From Paralichthys olivaceus (lineage: Eukaryota > Chordata > Actinopteri > Pleuronectiformes > Paralichthyidae), in assembly GCF_024713975.1 (NCBI RefSeq), contig NC_091111.1, positions 10,489,001-10,553,000 of the forward strand: 64,000 nucleotides of DNA, in the 5' to 3' direction. Positions 34,720 through 48,693 of this stretch are shown here, piece after piece. The notes beneath the pieces are model-generated. The model saw only the letters and a program-made list of their open reading frames with translations, did not search any database and was not told where the DNA came from. Every line of letters starts with the position of its first letter. Positions within the stretch are counted from its first letter, which is position 1. The position numbers and the translations under genes were made by a program.

Positions 34720-34875
34720 GATAAAATGTCCACACACAATGTTCTGGACATTTTCCTAGAGTTTGCCTTTCACATATGAAAAATGCAGCAGGAGATTGTC
34801 CAAGTTCACAACAAGAGGAACATGTCATTTGAGGGGTGGTGTCTGGGTAGAGCGTCAGGAGGCAGGACATGTGCT
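34720..34875 (+). repeat. Dispersed repeat shared with the slc2a12 3'UTR
   Basis: CTTTCACATATGAAAAATGC..., a GAGGGGTGGTGTCTGGGTAG block and AGGAGGCAGGACATG align with the reverse complement of about 1140-1260 (CACATATGAAGAAC, GAGGGGTGGCGTCTAGGTAG, AGGAGGCACGACATG). It has no coding capacity and is recognised as a common percomorph repeat of unnamed class. Confidence 0.55.
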
Positions 34876-35687
34876 CCTGAATCTCATTTTATTTCCAAGT
34901 TGACACATTCATCAGCGTCTTCTACTCCTCTGAGATATCTGTATTCTTCCTTGTGTTTTCTGACTCAGACATTTCTGTTCGCACATACAGCCCCCCTATA
35001 CAATTACAAGAAGACACCCGGACTAAATTACTGCAACATGTAATTGTGTAAAAGTGATGTCACAGCCCATCGTTCATCACAGACACATCAAAGCTCAGAA
35101 AACACGACTTACAAACACATAGCTGTCAGGCAGACAAGTAGAACAGATGGAAACTCACTCCATCCTGCTCGGGTGCTTTTAACCATCCTCCTCCTCTGGA
35201 GCCAATACACCACACATGAGTGAAAAACAATAAATTTCACGTGCGAAACCCAAACACAAGCTCAAAGAGGCATTTGTGTCTCTTGCCTTGAAGTCCCTGC
35301 TTGCACACAAACAGATTTATGTCACTTACAGTACTTTACATTCAGCAGACTGTGAAGGAATTTGACCCCAACATGGTGGCTGTCAGCTCGGGACATGGTG
35401 ATTATGTTACAATAAATAAAATCAATATCTATGGACTCTGAGATTGCACTTAGAGTTGCGTGGATCGGACGAGAAGACGTTTTGGTCTGATGTCTGCGAG
35501 ACTAAGGATCGATGGTTGATTTTATTACAGCTGCCTGGTTGGTTGTTGGAGCTGTATAAAGAAAAACAGGGATAGACTATGGGCTTATAAAATATTGTAT
35601 TGTAATTTGATGGTTTAGGGCTTAAGGGGTGTTAATAGTCAAATGCAATTTGGGATAAAAAAAAGAAGAAAAGGGCAAAGGAGGTCT

Positions 35688-35724
<37 letters not shown>

Positions 35725-37980
35725 ACTCACACACTCACACACACACGTATCCAGGCTGTAAGAGCAGTGTTAGTAGAAGGAAGGGGCGCCTGACTAAATG
35801 ATGTTTTCCCAGGTGGGCACAATTACCTACGTGTGGAGTATGTGTGTTTCCAAGCGTGCGTGCCCAAAAAGCCTCCTACCTGTGTGTAAGTGTGTGTCTG
35901 TGTGTGCACAAGAATTACCCCTGTGTTGTTTTTAGAGGATTCAGGTCTATTACAATTAGGAAGACATGAATCAAAGTCCAGCTCCTGCAGTCCTCCACAG
36001 ACCACTCACAGGTAAAGAGAGAAATCGTCTGCATAACAGCTGAGAGGCAGACGACGTCCCGATGCCTTTTCTTAATATTACCACTTAAAATAATACTGTG
36101 CAGACAACTGTGATACCCCAGCAGCGTCCTGGGTTTATTTAACAAGTGGCCATTCATTCCTGGTTGGAGCCGAGCACTCACAAAGCCAGAGGGAGCAGGA
36201 TGATGATGGGTCAGTGCATAGGGGAGCAGAACACTAGCTCTCACTGTTGAGTCCTAGAGTTTATGAGAAGCCGTAGCTAATCCTTGGTGCATGTGTGTGT
36301 GTGTGTGAGAGAGTATGGGAGTGATAAGAACACCTGCTTTAGTGCTTATCGAACTGAGTCGTTTGAGTGTGTGTACATGTGTGTATGAGTGTGTGTGTAT
36401 GGGCAAAGTGGGGCCTCGTGCGCATGTTCCAACAAGCGAGCATGTGTCTCATTATAAGCTGAAATCATTCACAGGTGACTTTTTGTTTATTTGATCTCAA
36501 TTAGGCCTCCGCCTCTTCCCACATGGAAATCTGACCGAGACTTAAAAAAGGGAAAAATCCCCCTCTTCTATTAATTCCAAGCAACGATCCAAGGGTTGCG
36601 GTGTAGAAGAAGAGGAGGAGAAAAAGAAGAGGAGAAGGAGGAAGAAAAGATGGATTTGACAAAAACTGCTTCTGCCCCAATGGCTGAAACAACATGCCAT
36701 TTTTATCCACCAGAATGGGAACACCCCGGAATACCAAGCACACATGGGCTCAATTATTATCCGATGGAATTCCGCACAAAAGAAAAGTCGGCAATAAGGA
36801 AAATATTCCTCTAATCTGGGGTCTTCCTCAAGCTGGGTGTGAAGGAAATTTAGGGGGTCCCCATTTTAATTGGGTCCAGATTTGACCACCCTATTGAAAT
36901 GGTGCATAGACTGCTCAGGTTATTTTGATGAAGAAAAGGGACTATTTTGGTTGTACGTGAATAAATGTCTGATTTTTCAAAGGGGGTTTCTGCAAACTAG
37001 ATCCGACTGCCTCGGTGTTATAAGAAGCAGATGGACGGGACTGAGTAAAGAAAACAGTGGGTCCCAAAAGAGAGGGAGAGAGAGGGTGAAATATTGAAAG
37101 AGTCAGCCTCAGAAAATATGAGAGAAAAGATTAAATGTTTTTAGGTTTAACCTGATAGATCGAAATATGTGAATGCGAGAGTTTCCACAGTATGATCACT
37201 CCCTTTCTTAATGAGTAGCACACACCAGCGGAAAAATTTGACACCATGAAAAACCACCAGTCTCCACACACACACACACACACACACTTGTATTTTGACA
37301 GGTTTATCTGGTGAGCAGAGTGACGCAATTCTCATCCACACTGACAGCTCTGAGAGGTGGAAACTGCTGCACACAGACAGACTGACAGGTACAGAGAGTA
37401 GGAAAGACTCAAATCTTTGCGTCTCCCGTTTTAAAATGAGAAAATAACACAGACCACACAACAGCAAGGCCTGAAAAAAATTAACATGCATGTTCGATGG
37501 AGAGCAGAGGGATTTCAGTCCAGTTGAATTTAATTCAACTCAAACCTTATGTTTCCCATATTCCCTGATATTTACAGCTGCCCACCGACTCCACTGCCTT
37601 CTCTTACAGCGGTTGCAGTGTGGATATGACTGAATATCAGCCAGGTTCTTGGCTTTGAGAACACACAAATATTTTTGTTGACCTGGCTCAGACCAAAGGC
37701 TTGTGCACGCCATCATACAAAACAACTAAATTGGTGGTAATATTGAAATCTGCCGATGAAATAGCTGCGATGAGATTCAGTTGTCACACGACACGTCAAG
37801 TTTCACATTGGTGAAGTAAAATCGGAAAATTCTGCCAACTAACGTCAGCTCAGTTATTTCAGTGGTTTGTAGAGAGCAATAAATCAGGAGTCATGTTAGA
37901 AATAGGTTTTTGCATAAACTATGTGATCATAATAAACTATGTTAAAAGAACCTAAAAAAAAAAAGTATATCCCTGCTTTC
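34876..37980. other. Intergenic DNA, no gene seen
   Basis: AT-rich, with CA/GT tracts at 35692-35745, 36292-36308 and 37264-37288 and a GAA/GGA-rich run near 36605-36650. No exon set or domain was recognised. Confidence 0.5.
35692..35745. repeat. (CA)n microsatellite with CTCA interruptions
   Basis: About 24 CA units with three CTCA interruptions. Confidence 0.9.
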
Positions 37981-37989
37981 TCAGTGCCA

Positions 37990-38265
37990 TTATGTGTGGA
38001 AATTGCATGTTCTCCCTGTGTCTTTGTAGGTTTTGCATGGACTTGTGGTTGGGTTCATTGAAGACCCTAAATGCAGTCATTGGGTGTGAATGTGATAGTG
38101 AATGGTTGATTCTTTGTCTCTGTATGTCGGCCCTTTGATACGCTGGCGACCTGTCCGGGGGGAACCCCGCACCTCGCCCAATGTCAGCTGGAATTGTCTC
38201 CAGCTAACTCCTAGCAACCCTCAAAGGATAAGCAGTACAGGAAATGGAAAAAGTGATTGATAGAT
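37990..38265 (+). repeat. Dispersed repeat resembling a fish LINE (L2-type) 3' region
   Basis: Contains AATTGCATGTTCTCCCTGTG, GGTGTGAATGTGATAGTGAA, CTGGCGACCTGTCCGG, CGCCCAATGTCAGCTGG and AAAGGATAAGCAGTACAGGA. This ordered set is familiar from one of the most abundant teleost interspersed repeats. The LINE-L2 label is from memory and should be treated as provisional. Confidence 0.6.
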
Positions 38266-38976
38266 ACATTGCTGTATAGCTAGAATACATTTATCCTCTT
38301 CAGTGATTCTCTATTGAAAACAATGATCATGCAAGAATTTGTGTCATGATCTGTTGTGACCACGACTACGAAGTCAACTTTTTAGTGTGATAGCAGGAAA
38401 AAAACAAGCGCAATACAATGACATATTTCCAAATCTGTAGTAGCTTTTGTTTTATGAGAGAGAAACAACCCAAAGGGGATTCCAAACTAAAAAAATATCA
38501 CAGTGTGGCCCTTCCTGTATTATCCACGCCTTTAATTCACACTGTGATGCATCTTTGGTTAGACGGTTTATTTGCGTCTATGTCATCGTGAAAAGAGAAA
38601 GATGCACTTTCACTAGCCCCCAAAAGTTGAGTGTTTCCTCAGCAAGTTTAGAATGAGTCCTCTGAGTGGGCGGCCTCACTCATCCACCCATTCACCTCAC
38701 CCTCGCTCTGCCTCTCCATCCCGTCCCTTCTTCTCTAGATGCCATTTGTCCACCTTGGTACTCCGATGCCCTTCCGGAGAGAGACGAGTATCGGTTTTCT
38801 TCCCCCCGCGGCCCCCAGTTCCCTCCACCATGCATTTTTAATGGACACACTCGTGCAGCGGACAAATGATTTTTATTTTTGACAGGGGAGGGCTGGCTCT
38901 GGTTACATAGGGATGGAGAGAAGAGTGAGCCAGCGAGCATGTACCCGGGGTGAGCACAGCTAAGAATGCGCACACA

Positions 38977-38978
<2 letters not shown>

Positions 38979-39010
<32 letters not shown>

Positions 39011-39158
39011 ATGGACGCAACTAAGAAAGTCAAGAATGACCGCACGTTGCCATAAGACCAGATCTGTCCGAAAATTTTTATAGACAACCTTGATATCGTG
39101 TATTTTATGTTATTTGCCACATGCTTTTCAAAACATACATGAGACACAGAGCACCTCC

Positions 39159-39190
<32 letters not shown>
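38979..39190. repeat. Two (CA)n microsatellites
   Basis: CA tracts at about 38979-39006 and 39161-39190, each about 14 units, separated by unique sequence. Confidence 0.9.
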
Positions 39191-39195
<5 letters not shown>

Positions 39196-40124
39196 CCACT
39201 TACCCTAAAGTGGTTGATTAATTCACCACTTGGATTATGGATGGGCCGAAGTCCAGGACGATGAAAGAAACAAGCAGCCCACCAAGGCCTTCATTAAACC
39301 AGGATTAGAGCCAGTCTAAACCCATTAACTCTGGCTTAAAACCACTTTAATTCCAATCAAATCAGAATTAAAATTCACACTGTGAAACTATGTGCATCCT
39401 ACACATTGTGATGGCAGCCTGCTGTGTCTAGCCCCGTGTGTGTGTGACTGGTGTTATCCATTAACTGAGGGAAGAGAGGTATTACTGAGTACTCTTATTA
39501 GAAACTATAGTATTACCAATAAAGGGATCTTCCCTTTAGTAGTGGCAGGGAGGAGGGACAGAGGAGTGATGAGTGAGTGAGTTTAAACTTAGGCTAGATG
39601 TATTCATCTCTGTACATAATACTTTATTCACTCTGTTGGGTTGGGCCGAGTTCAGACAAGAATTTTGATTAAAATTAAATTCTGGTTGGGTCACGTTGGC
39701 AGGGCTGTCTACCTGATTTTTTACGCTGTAATGTTTTTGATTTCGGCTCGGTTCGTTTTTATTTGAACCGGTTCAGACAAAAAAACTGGTTCAGACAAAA
39801 AACTGCATCCCAAGCCGTTGTGAGCATTTAGCTGTATTTAAGCTGATTAAACAAACCAAATATAATGTGTTAATTTGTGAGCTTTAGATTTGCTGGTAGC
39901 CAGGATCTCGTTGCCTTTGGACAGAGCCAGAGGAGCTGCTAACCAGCTGTTGGCTGCAGGTTAATATTTACTGTACTGACATGGGAGTGTTGTCAATCTT
40001 CTCATCAAACTCTTGGCAAGAAAGTCAAAAGCTTTCAAAATACTGTTGAGCTTATAATGAGAATTAAATTATGCACATGGTTTAATTTGAGTACATTTTT
40101 ACTGAAAAGACAGATATATAACAC

Positions 40125-40255
40125 CAGGGCCGACAAATAGAGACAAACTATTCACTCTCACATTCACACCTACTGACTCTCCATTTAACCCGACGCAAAA
40201 CCCAGAAAAGGGAAGAACATGCAATTTCCACATATAAAGGCCCCAGCCAAGCTAG
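40125..40255 (-). repeat. Second copy of the L2-like dispersed repeat, inverted
   Basis: On the + strand it reads AATAGAGACAAACTATTCAC, CACATTCACACCTACTGACT, GGGAAGAACATGCAATTTCC and AAAGGCCCCAGCCAAGC. This is the reverse-strand form of the family represented at 37990-38265, about 2 kb away. Confidence 0.5.
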
Positions 40256-41333
40256 GATGCATCTATATCTATTATTATTAAGATGCTTTCATCTCAAACT
40301 TTTAATTGTTTAAACGCCAATTTTTGGGAAATTACTAGTTTTTAACTCTATCAAAAAGCTGTCAAAGTTTGCAATCATGATTTTTGACATGTCGATTTAT
40401 TTAAAAGACAACTTATTCGTAAATGACAGGTTTCACTCTGTACGCTCATTCCTAAAGCCAAACTCTGCCTTAAAGTAAACACAAAGTAAACTAAAGGTAA
40501 TTTGTTACTTTCCACCTCTAGAGAAAGGAAATGATGAAGAGAGCGAAAACGTTAGGCAGGTCAGCTGAAAGAGCATTCCCAGGTGTGACCACAGCATTCC
40601 CTCCATGCACTTCAACAAACCACTGTGTGTACGTACGTATGAGTGTGTGTGTGTGTGTGTGCGTCTGAGGTTTGGAGCTCATAGCCAAACTGGAGCTGAA
40701 CTTGAGTCCCGCCGCCAATAACAACAACCTCCTCTAACTCAAGCACATCGTGGATACACACACACGAAGACATGGTTAAACACATTTGCACTGAGAGAGG
40801 TGACAAGTGAGTATAAAATGATTTTCATTTGAACGCAGTTTTTCTTGATGAAAAGGTCACTTAATCCAGGGTGACAAAATTACTGAGCCCTTGAAATAAC
40901 TTTGTCAGGGCGCATTGTTGGCGAGCGGGAGTGTGTGTTTTGGGGTTGTGTTCGCAATGGATGTGTGTGAGGCCTTGCTGCTTTGGTGGACATTAGCTCA
41001 GTTTCACTTTTTCCCCCCTTCGCTTAATCCTCTCTCTCAATTTGGAGACGGCAATGAAGAGACTTGGCTTAATATCTGCTGAGTGTGTGTGTGTGTGTAT
41101 TTGCAGGCCTAAATATCGAGCGTGTGTATCTGTATGGGCCTATGTGTTTAATTATGTGAATGAGTGCATTTGTTTGTGCATGTATGTGTGTGTGTGCGTG
41201 TGTGCGCATGTGTGTGTGTAACGTGAGCCTCTTTGTGACACAGCAGTTGGCAGATAGAGGGGACTGAGTTACTCAAGCTCCCTTGGGGCATCCACATTGT
41301 GGAGGGCTGTCTGGGGCACCGCAGTGGTATGTA

Positions 41334-41384
<51 letters not shown>

Positions 41385-41398
41385 GTGTGTGTGTGTGT
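41334..41398. repeat. (TG)n microsatellite
   Basis: About 31 TG units with one CG interruption. Confidence 0.95.
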
Positions 41399-43477
41399 TA
41401 ACAGAGGGCATTAAAGAGTGAGGAGATGATGGGGAGGGAGATTGAAAATGTTAGAAAGGAGGAACAATAACATAATGTGTCAAGAGAAAAGATGAGACAG
41501 AGAAGTTGTAAAAGAAATGTGAACACACACTTCAGAGAGACAGTGTTCTACTCCCTCTGTACATGTGAGCGCTTTGCAGATGTCAAAATTAATTCACTGT
41601 AGGAAAAGTTGCTGGATACAACCAGAGCACCACCTTCTTTAAAATGCTATTAAATATTCTGAGCCATTATAAAGAGAGCCAATTCAAACTGCTCACAGAA
41701 ATGTGGAACGTGTATTTTCTGACCTCCGTGTCCTCCATCTGCCACGGTGAAGAGTTTTTTTTTTCATTTGGCGGCTTACGAGCCAAAGAAACCAACTTAC
41801 TTTATATATACACATTGATTTCTTTGTGAGGATAATTTGAAAGCTGTTTCAAGAAAACTGATATTTAAAGCATATGATCTTTGAAAAGCGTCCATAAAAA
41901 TAAACTTAATACAACTATATATAACTTTAAAGCTGCACTAATCATAACTATTATTATAACAATGACTGTGTGTAGTGTGAAATATGTTTGATTGACCCTG
42001 AGCATTATCACCTGACTGCAGTTTCCCTCAGCCGTAGCTATGTCTCAGCATATTGTTTTGGTTTTGCTGATCACTAGTCAAATTTTTCTTACCACTTTCA
42101 TCAATTTCATTTCAAAACAGCAGTGAGCAGCTGTTTTCAGTGAAAAAACAGATGAACCTGCCACATGCTGTCGCTGCCCAGCACCACACAGAAGAAAGAC
42201 AGAGCTAGGGAGGAGCTGGAGAGCAGAAAGCCTTGAGCAGCTGGAGAGGCACAAAGGAGTTGGTGGAGACCAAAAATGTGAGAGTTAAATATGCCAGAAA
42301 CCTCCCTCACTTTCACATCTACCTTGTTTGGACCGGGACCTTTGGACTTTTCAGTTTAATAGAACCAAAGTGATAAATGTGAAAGGTGCCTTGGACCAGG
42401 GTTTGGACTAACGGACCAAATTTAGTCCTACTGAAACAGGTGGTCTCATTCAAAAGAGTTATTAAAAAATACCTCTTGTAATACATTTGAATACACAGTT
42501 CGATGTTTTTTAACTAGTCAATTTTAATGGAAATGTTGCTTTGGGGCAACACTAAGTTGGAAACAGCTGCTGGATGTAGCCAAACAGATGGCACAGGTAG
42601 AGTACTACACACACACACAACACTTGCCTGATGAGATGCATCACATATGCACACCTTACCTATTGGTGGGAGATATGAATGGACAGGGATGAGATTTAAT
42701 GGCTGCTATACATACGCATTACCTCCTCTCCATCCTCTCCCTGAGTCTTGTTCTCTCGCTCTCTCTGCCTCCCCTCTCCCTGCCAGCTCCATTCAGCTCA
42801 AGCTTGTTGTTTGAATGAGAGGAGCGGACCACCCTGGGGAGAAATGGGGGCGATCACATTACCCCCAAAAATGTAGAGGGCCTACAAAAGGGCCATGAGA
42901 CATCAGGGTGAGGGAGAGAGGGCGGCTGGGAGAGAGGGAGAAATAGGAGAGCACATGAAAGAGTGCATTAGCGTGGGGGAGGGAGAGATTGATTGGGATG
43001 GAGAGATGAGGGAATGGATAAAGAGAGGTGGAGGTGAGAGAGGGCAGGGTGGAGCAGGGGAAAACACTTTCTTCTCTTTTTTAATCATCACACTCTTGTA
43101 TTCAGCATTGTAGCTACAGTTACACCTGCCTCCTCCACCTCTTCCTCTTCTGATCTATTTAAGGGAAATTTCTGAGGTTTCATTTTTATCAATATTATTT
43201 ACGTTGCACTCACTGAATGATTTGATGAGATGTAGAATGTAGCTATGCAGCTACCCCAAAGTCAGACAAGAAACCCCCAAGTAGCCTTGTTGATCTATTC
43301 CCAAAGTATCCACTGTAAATCTCATTCACAGTTTGCAGACGCAATTTGCGGTCAACCCTGTCTCCTAAAATTATGTTTATAAACATCTCATACATCTGTT
43401 TTACACATTGTAATTGAAACAACTCTGGTTTTGGTGGATATATAACAAAGGATTCTGGGTAAAAGTGATTCGCTGCA

Positions 43478-43847
43478 GGGGCGGATCCAGGAGCAGGGCT
43501 GGGGAGGGCACCAGCCCCAGCTTAAATGTGATTGGTCCCTAAAGTGCTTCTGTCCTGTCAGCTGTCATTTTCTTATTTACTACCAATGAATGTGACAATC
43601 TTTTTTAAATCCTCCTACGCCTTTTTATATTACACAATTTGCTTGACCGAGGAACAAAATACTATTCATGGTGTGTGGCTTTGCTCAAAGTTATAGAGCT
43701 AACAATTAACAAGGAATATGCACCTTACTGAATCAGGAATTGTGCATGGATGTTGGACATAAAATCTTCCGCACTGAGTAAAATGTGGCCCCTTTATGGC
43801 CCCTGATTTAGAAAAATCTTAGATCGATGACGTCCCTACAAAAGGAG
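43478..43847. mobile_element. Possible hAT-like non-autonomous element
   Basis: The left end reads CAGGGGCGGATCCAGGA, a terminus I associate with fish hAT-type elements. A degraded complementary end may be TTAGATC...GTCCCT near 43830-43847, after GGCCCCTGATTTAGAAAAAT. The inverted termini match only partly, so this is a weak call. Confidence 0.3.
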
Positions 43848-44703
43848 TGAAGCTGTACTAAAAGAAAACTGATTGCCAGTGAACATAATCTGATGCCTTT
43901 CCTCCAGAATGTAATTCTTAGCAGGATTGTTGTAGTTCAACATTGACATGTTGTTTAATGAAGGATTCTTGTATCACCACCATTTTCACTGTGCTTAGAT
44001 TTGGTCTTTCTATGAAAGTGGTTTAATAATCAGGCTGAACCACTCATTTGGGTTGTATAACTTTATCCAAGGTCTCAGCTTTAACATGGATGAGCAAAAT
44101 GAATCCTAACCGTCCAAGGCAAGATGTAGTAAAACTCATTAGCAAGAATGAATTGTACACATTTTTGTAGAATATCTATTCAAGTCAGTGTATACCTGGA
44201 GGGTCAGGATACATTTTGTTATCTGCCCTTTATGAATATATATAAACTGTATAATTGAAACACAACAGAGGCAGATAATGGAAGAGGGGGGTAAAGGGGG
44301 TAAATAAATAAGACACTATCCAGTGATTTACACATACAAGGTCATCGCTGTTTTCAATATCATCTTCTTTTCTCTGACTGAAGTAAATCCATCCTTCACT
44401 TCACTGCAGCTACAGTTTCTAACAGGTGTCCTTAGGGGGCGCTGTGAGTCAGGGCTTTGGGACTCATCTGCAGAGTCCAGCTCTTCCTATCTCCTTCATT
44501 GACATTTAATGATAATTATAACTTGGGTCACACCAGGGGCAGATGCACGCACACACACACACAGACACACACACTGCCTGGTTAAAAACATGAAGACATT
44601 AGAGGTAACCTGATGCTGAGTGAGTATTGATCTACTCTCAGGGGGCTTAGCGAGTGAGAGAACACCAGACAGCACTTTATCACAGCACCTGACCATCGAG
44701 GCT

Positions 44704-44706
44704 GTG

Positions 44707-44739
<33 letters not shown>

Positions 44740-44740
44740 A
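44704..44740. repeat. (GT)n microsatellite
   Basis: About 18 GT units with one GC interruption. Confidence 0.9.
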
Positions 44741-45033
44741 AAGGAAGAGGGAGCTCTAACTGCTTTGTTATGTGTAGATATTTTGTCAAAAACAAAAACT
44801 AGCCTTATGTGTAAAATCAGTCCTTCAAGTCCAGCTTAATTTTCCAAATTTTTAACCGTGTGCGTTTCATTCATTTCTAAGAAACATTTTTCTTAGAAAT
44901 GCACGTCTTGTCTTTCCTCCATCCTTCCTTCATCATTTCTCCCAACATCCCTGCATCCTCCTGTGAGGTCCTGACTGACACGTCCAATCTGCATCTATAA
45001 CTTTATAAAGACCAGACTGAGTGGTAATCAGGC

Positions 45034-45036
<3 letters not shown>

Positions 45037-45100
<64 letters not shown>

Positions 45101-45165
45101 TGTGCATGTGTGTGTAAGTAAGAGAGAGAGAGAGAGAGAGGAGGAGAGAGAGAGGGAGGGAGAGA
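45037..45165. repeat. Compound microsatellite (TG)n-(CGTG)n-(GA)n
   Basis: TG repeats, then CGTG tetranucleotides at about 45082-45102, more TG to about 45118, then a GA-rich run from 45121. The compound structure is visible directly. Confidence 0.9.
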
Positions 45166-47514
45166 CCAGGAGGGATTTCTTGATTATGATTGCTGAGGAC
45201 ACGTGTTCCTCAAATTCTTCAATGATTGCCTCCAAACGAAACATAAATGCCAAACAAAATAATAAAGAGAGAGAATGAGAAAGAGAGGATGAGGGAGAGA
45301 GAGGGAGAGAGAGATGACAGCATCATAGCCATGGAGTCCTGTTTCTTGAAGATATCCAGACCTCAATAACATGAGCAAAAACTGACCAAAGGGACCAGAA
45401 AACAAGGAGCAGATGGAAAAACAACCACATTAAAGTGCACGTGTGTGTGTGTTTAAGTGTGTGCTCTCTTGTATCTATACATTACACTGTATACACTGAT
45501 TTGGCCAAAAATTACAGGAGCCTCGTATACAATCTATGATGCTCATTATTCATTCACAATAATGTGTGCCACTGGTGTTTTTCCCCTCAATCCTCAGACA
45601 TATCAATCCAGTCCTACACATTTGCCAATTACTCCTCAACACACGCACACGCACACGCACACGCACACACACACACACTACAAACTGACACACACATCTT
45701 CTCCTCAGAAGCTGAGCCAAGTCATAGGTGCTGGACAGAGTAAACGTATTTCTTCTCTCTCAAACCTTCAGGCGATTGGCACATCTCCCCCTTCCTTCTG
45801 TTTGTGTCTTGTTTTCTGTCATTTCTAACTTGATATCGTTCTACTGTTCTGGCTCCAGTTCAGAACCATGTTGTCATTCTCCTCTGCTTTTGATCTCTCT
45901 CGTCATGATTCAATCTGTCCCCTTCTTCATGTGGTACACGTATGATTTATGAGTTTCACGCTCACACACACACACAAACACACAATGCCCCAATGTACAA
46001 GATATATACACACACTTGGCTTTTGGTACGACTTTTAGTTCATTGAAGTAAAATAATCCATGTTCCACGTGATTGATTATCTTTGTAATGTTTTGGGACA
46101 AAACTAATTTCCCACATGGCAACAAAAACAACACTCAGCGCTTTGAAATTCCTCAGAAATATTGTGTTTATTTCAGCCGATTGGTAGAAAATGGCACTTA
46201 AGAGAAGTAAAAATAACATCTGACGTATTCACCTCAGTGGCTCTCTGGTGCTCTGTGGTCAACATGGCATGATGGATCATTCAAAGGGGATTGGGTTGGA
46301 TACACTGGTGTGCTGTCATTCCTTTCAGATAAAGCAACAGTTTAAACAGGAAAGAATGATGATATGCAGGCAGAGGGGTAAATAAATAAAACAGGGGAAA
46401 ATGTTTTATTCTACAACTTGACTTCTAGCAGGTTGTTTCTCAGTTGAACTCATGGAACCCATTCAAGATGTCTAATTATAAGAATGTATATGTCAAGCAG
46501 CCAAATTCACCCAAATGCTCTAGAATTAAATTCTGGGTAAAGTTATGAAAAAAAGACAAACTCTAAATGTCAAATTGGAAAAATTCACTTTACCTAATTA
46601 AATTAATGGGAGAGTAATCACTCAAAGTGACACCTCTTCTCCTCCAGCTTTCTCGTAAAACAGGCTTATGAAGTTTGAAATTTATCTTGGGTAATCTGGG
46701 GGAGAAAAAAAATCCCCTAAAGACCATTTGAGCAGATGTTGTGTCAGTCAAGCCCTGATCTCCAACCTTCATTAGCCCTGAGAAAACTGGCCTGAGAAAC
46801 ACTCATCATGTAAAACATGCAGAGGCATACATATTGAATGAGAGGCCGTATGAGGGCCTGCGCATGTTCCCTCTATTTCCTCTTCTCCTTCAGTGTTTTC
46901 TTCTCTCTACCCTTTTTCTCTTTTAATTTGGCCCCTCTGTTTGTTTTCCTTCATTCTTTCATTAGTAGAAAAAACATAGCAGGCATTCCAGCTGTAATAC
47001 CACCGAGATTCAGTATCAGTGTGGAGATTCGCGCACACACACACACACTGCAAGAGAGAGAGAGCGAGCGAGCTAGAGAGAGAGATGGCAGTGCACTAGA
47101 GACATTAGGTATTGCCTCATAATGATTCATCATTATACTATTTGTGCATGCAGGCAGACATGTCAGCCACACTGAGGCATTATGGGAATAGTGGAGATAG
47201 GCATTAACACAGGCTCAGAGCTGCATATTGTTTATTTGTTTGTTACCAAAGTAAATGAGACATGAACATGATATAAGTCATTGCATCAGCCTTCAGACAA
47301 TAATCGATATATATGAAATGAAATAAAAAATGATGCGTAAATACACTGAGAACAGGTTAGATGTGTAAACCAAAGATTACTTCAAAAAAGCTCAAACAGA
47401 TCAATATATTTAGGCATATTTTTCGTCACACAGTTGTTTAAAGTCCACCTACAGTCACTGTCATGTTCATGAAACAGGATTGAAGCGACTTCTGCTTTGT
47501 GACATGCAGCATGT

Positions 47515-48130
47515 TGGAAGCATAGACTGTACATTATAATAGATGTAGACTCCCTGTCCAGAAAGGTGTGTCAACACAAGTGTCTGAAATTTGGCAACTT
47601 GACTGGTTGCAATAAGTCAGTTCCTAAAGAAGTGTGAGAGATTGACTATACTTCTCATTTGATATATAGCGTCAGTAAACATTTTCATAAGGATAAACGT
47701 TTTATCCGATAAAACGGTCTCGGTTGGTTGGCTGAAAGAGCTCAACAGAAACCTGCAGCAAATAGCGAAAACGACACCGGAAATTCCATAACCACTGACC
47801 AGTAGCAGACTTTAATAACGTCACAAATCAAATGCCCTTCTGTATTTGCATCTGTTGTGATGTCTCGGCCACCGTACAATTGCTATTTTCATGTCCTCTT
47901 CAAGGCAGCACATTTCATTTTGTAAATTATGGTCACATTTAGAGTCAGACAGATGATAAATCAAAGTATGCATTGGAGCATGGATACTGTGTGATTGACA
48001 GTTTGTATGTGTTCTCTCGCTCCTCCAAATATGGTTACTTCAGGTCTCAGAGAACCAAAATGGTGCTGACCAAAACGCCAAACTCTAGGTTTCAAAAAGT
48101 TGGTTCACAAACGTACGTCACGATGGGTTG
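47515..48130 (+). repeat. Decayed dispersed fish repeats
   Basis: Blocks such as ATAGACTGTACATTATAATA at the left and ACCAAAATGGTGCTGACCAA, then CAAAACGCCAAACTCTAGG at the right, are recognisable from an abundant percomorph repeat. The first block is related to the GTATATAAAGATGG-type segments at 56640-56790 and 58335-58500. Boundaries are unclear. Confidence 0.35.
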
Positions 48131-48693
48131 TCACTTGGTTGGAGGTACCCATTTGATGATGCTAAATTGTTTGTTTAGAGATGCAAGTGGTCTGTGACAA
48201 AACTCTGATAGGTCGTGAATAGTATTAAAAAGCAAAGAGCATTTTTACCATCACCAGCAGCACCACTCTAGACTGACGCAAGACATTTTGGGTCCTTGGG
48301 CCCTTGTACCGAGCTATGTTATTCAGGTTTTGGCCAATCTGACCATCATTCACCTGTGACCTCTCTCATCAACAAGGTGTTTCCGTACACAGAACCGCTG
48401 GGTGGAAAATCATTGCAGGATGTTTTTAGTTTTTCACACTTTTCTGAGTAAACCTTACACGCGTGTGAAAATCCAAGGAGATTTTGGAAATACTCAAACA
48501 TGCAGCCTGTCTGGCACCAACAATCACCCCACAGTCAAACTCACTGAGATCAGATTTTTTCTGATGTTTGCTGTGAACATAAACTGAAGCTTCTGATTGC
48601 AGTATATTGTGCACTGCACTGCTGCCACTTGGCTGACTGGACAACGGCATGAAAATGCAGTAGATACGTTTTATTAATACATACATTACTTTC

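Larger units (their letters stand above)
38266..43475. other. Intergenic DNA, no gene seen
   Basis: Noncoding. Apart from the listed repeats it holds short GT tracts (40640-40660, 41082-41098, 41183-41218) and a GA-rich segment (42900-43060). The part 41935-42300 (AAAGCTGCACTAATCA onward) looks like another dispersed fish repeat, but I cannot define it. Confidence 0.45.
43848..48668. other. Intergenic DNA, no gene seen
   Basis: Noncoding, with microsatellites at 44704-44740, 45037-45165, 45640-45680 and 45963-45983. The 47510-48130 part looks like decayed dispersed repeats (ATAGACTGTACATTATAATA; ACCAAAATGGTGCTGACCAA). No gene is supported. Confidence 0.5.
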
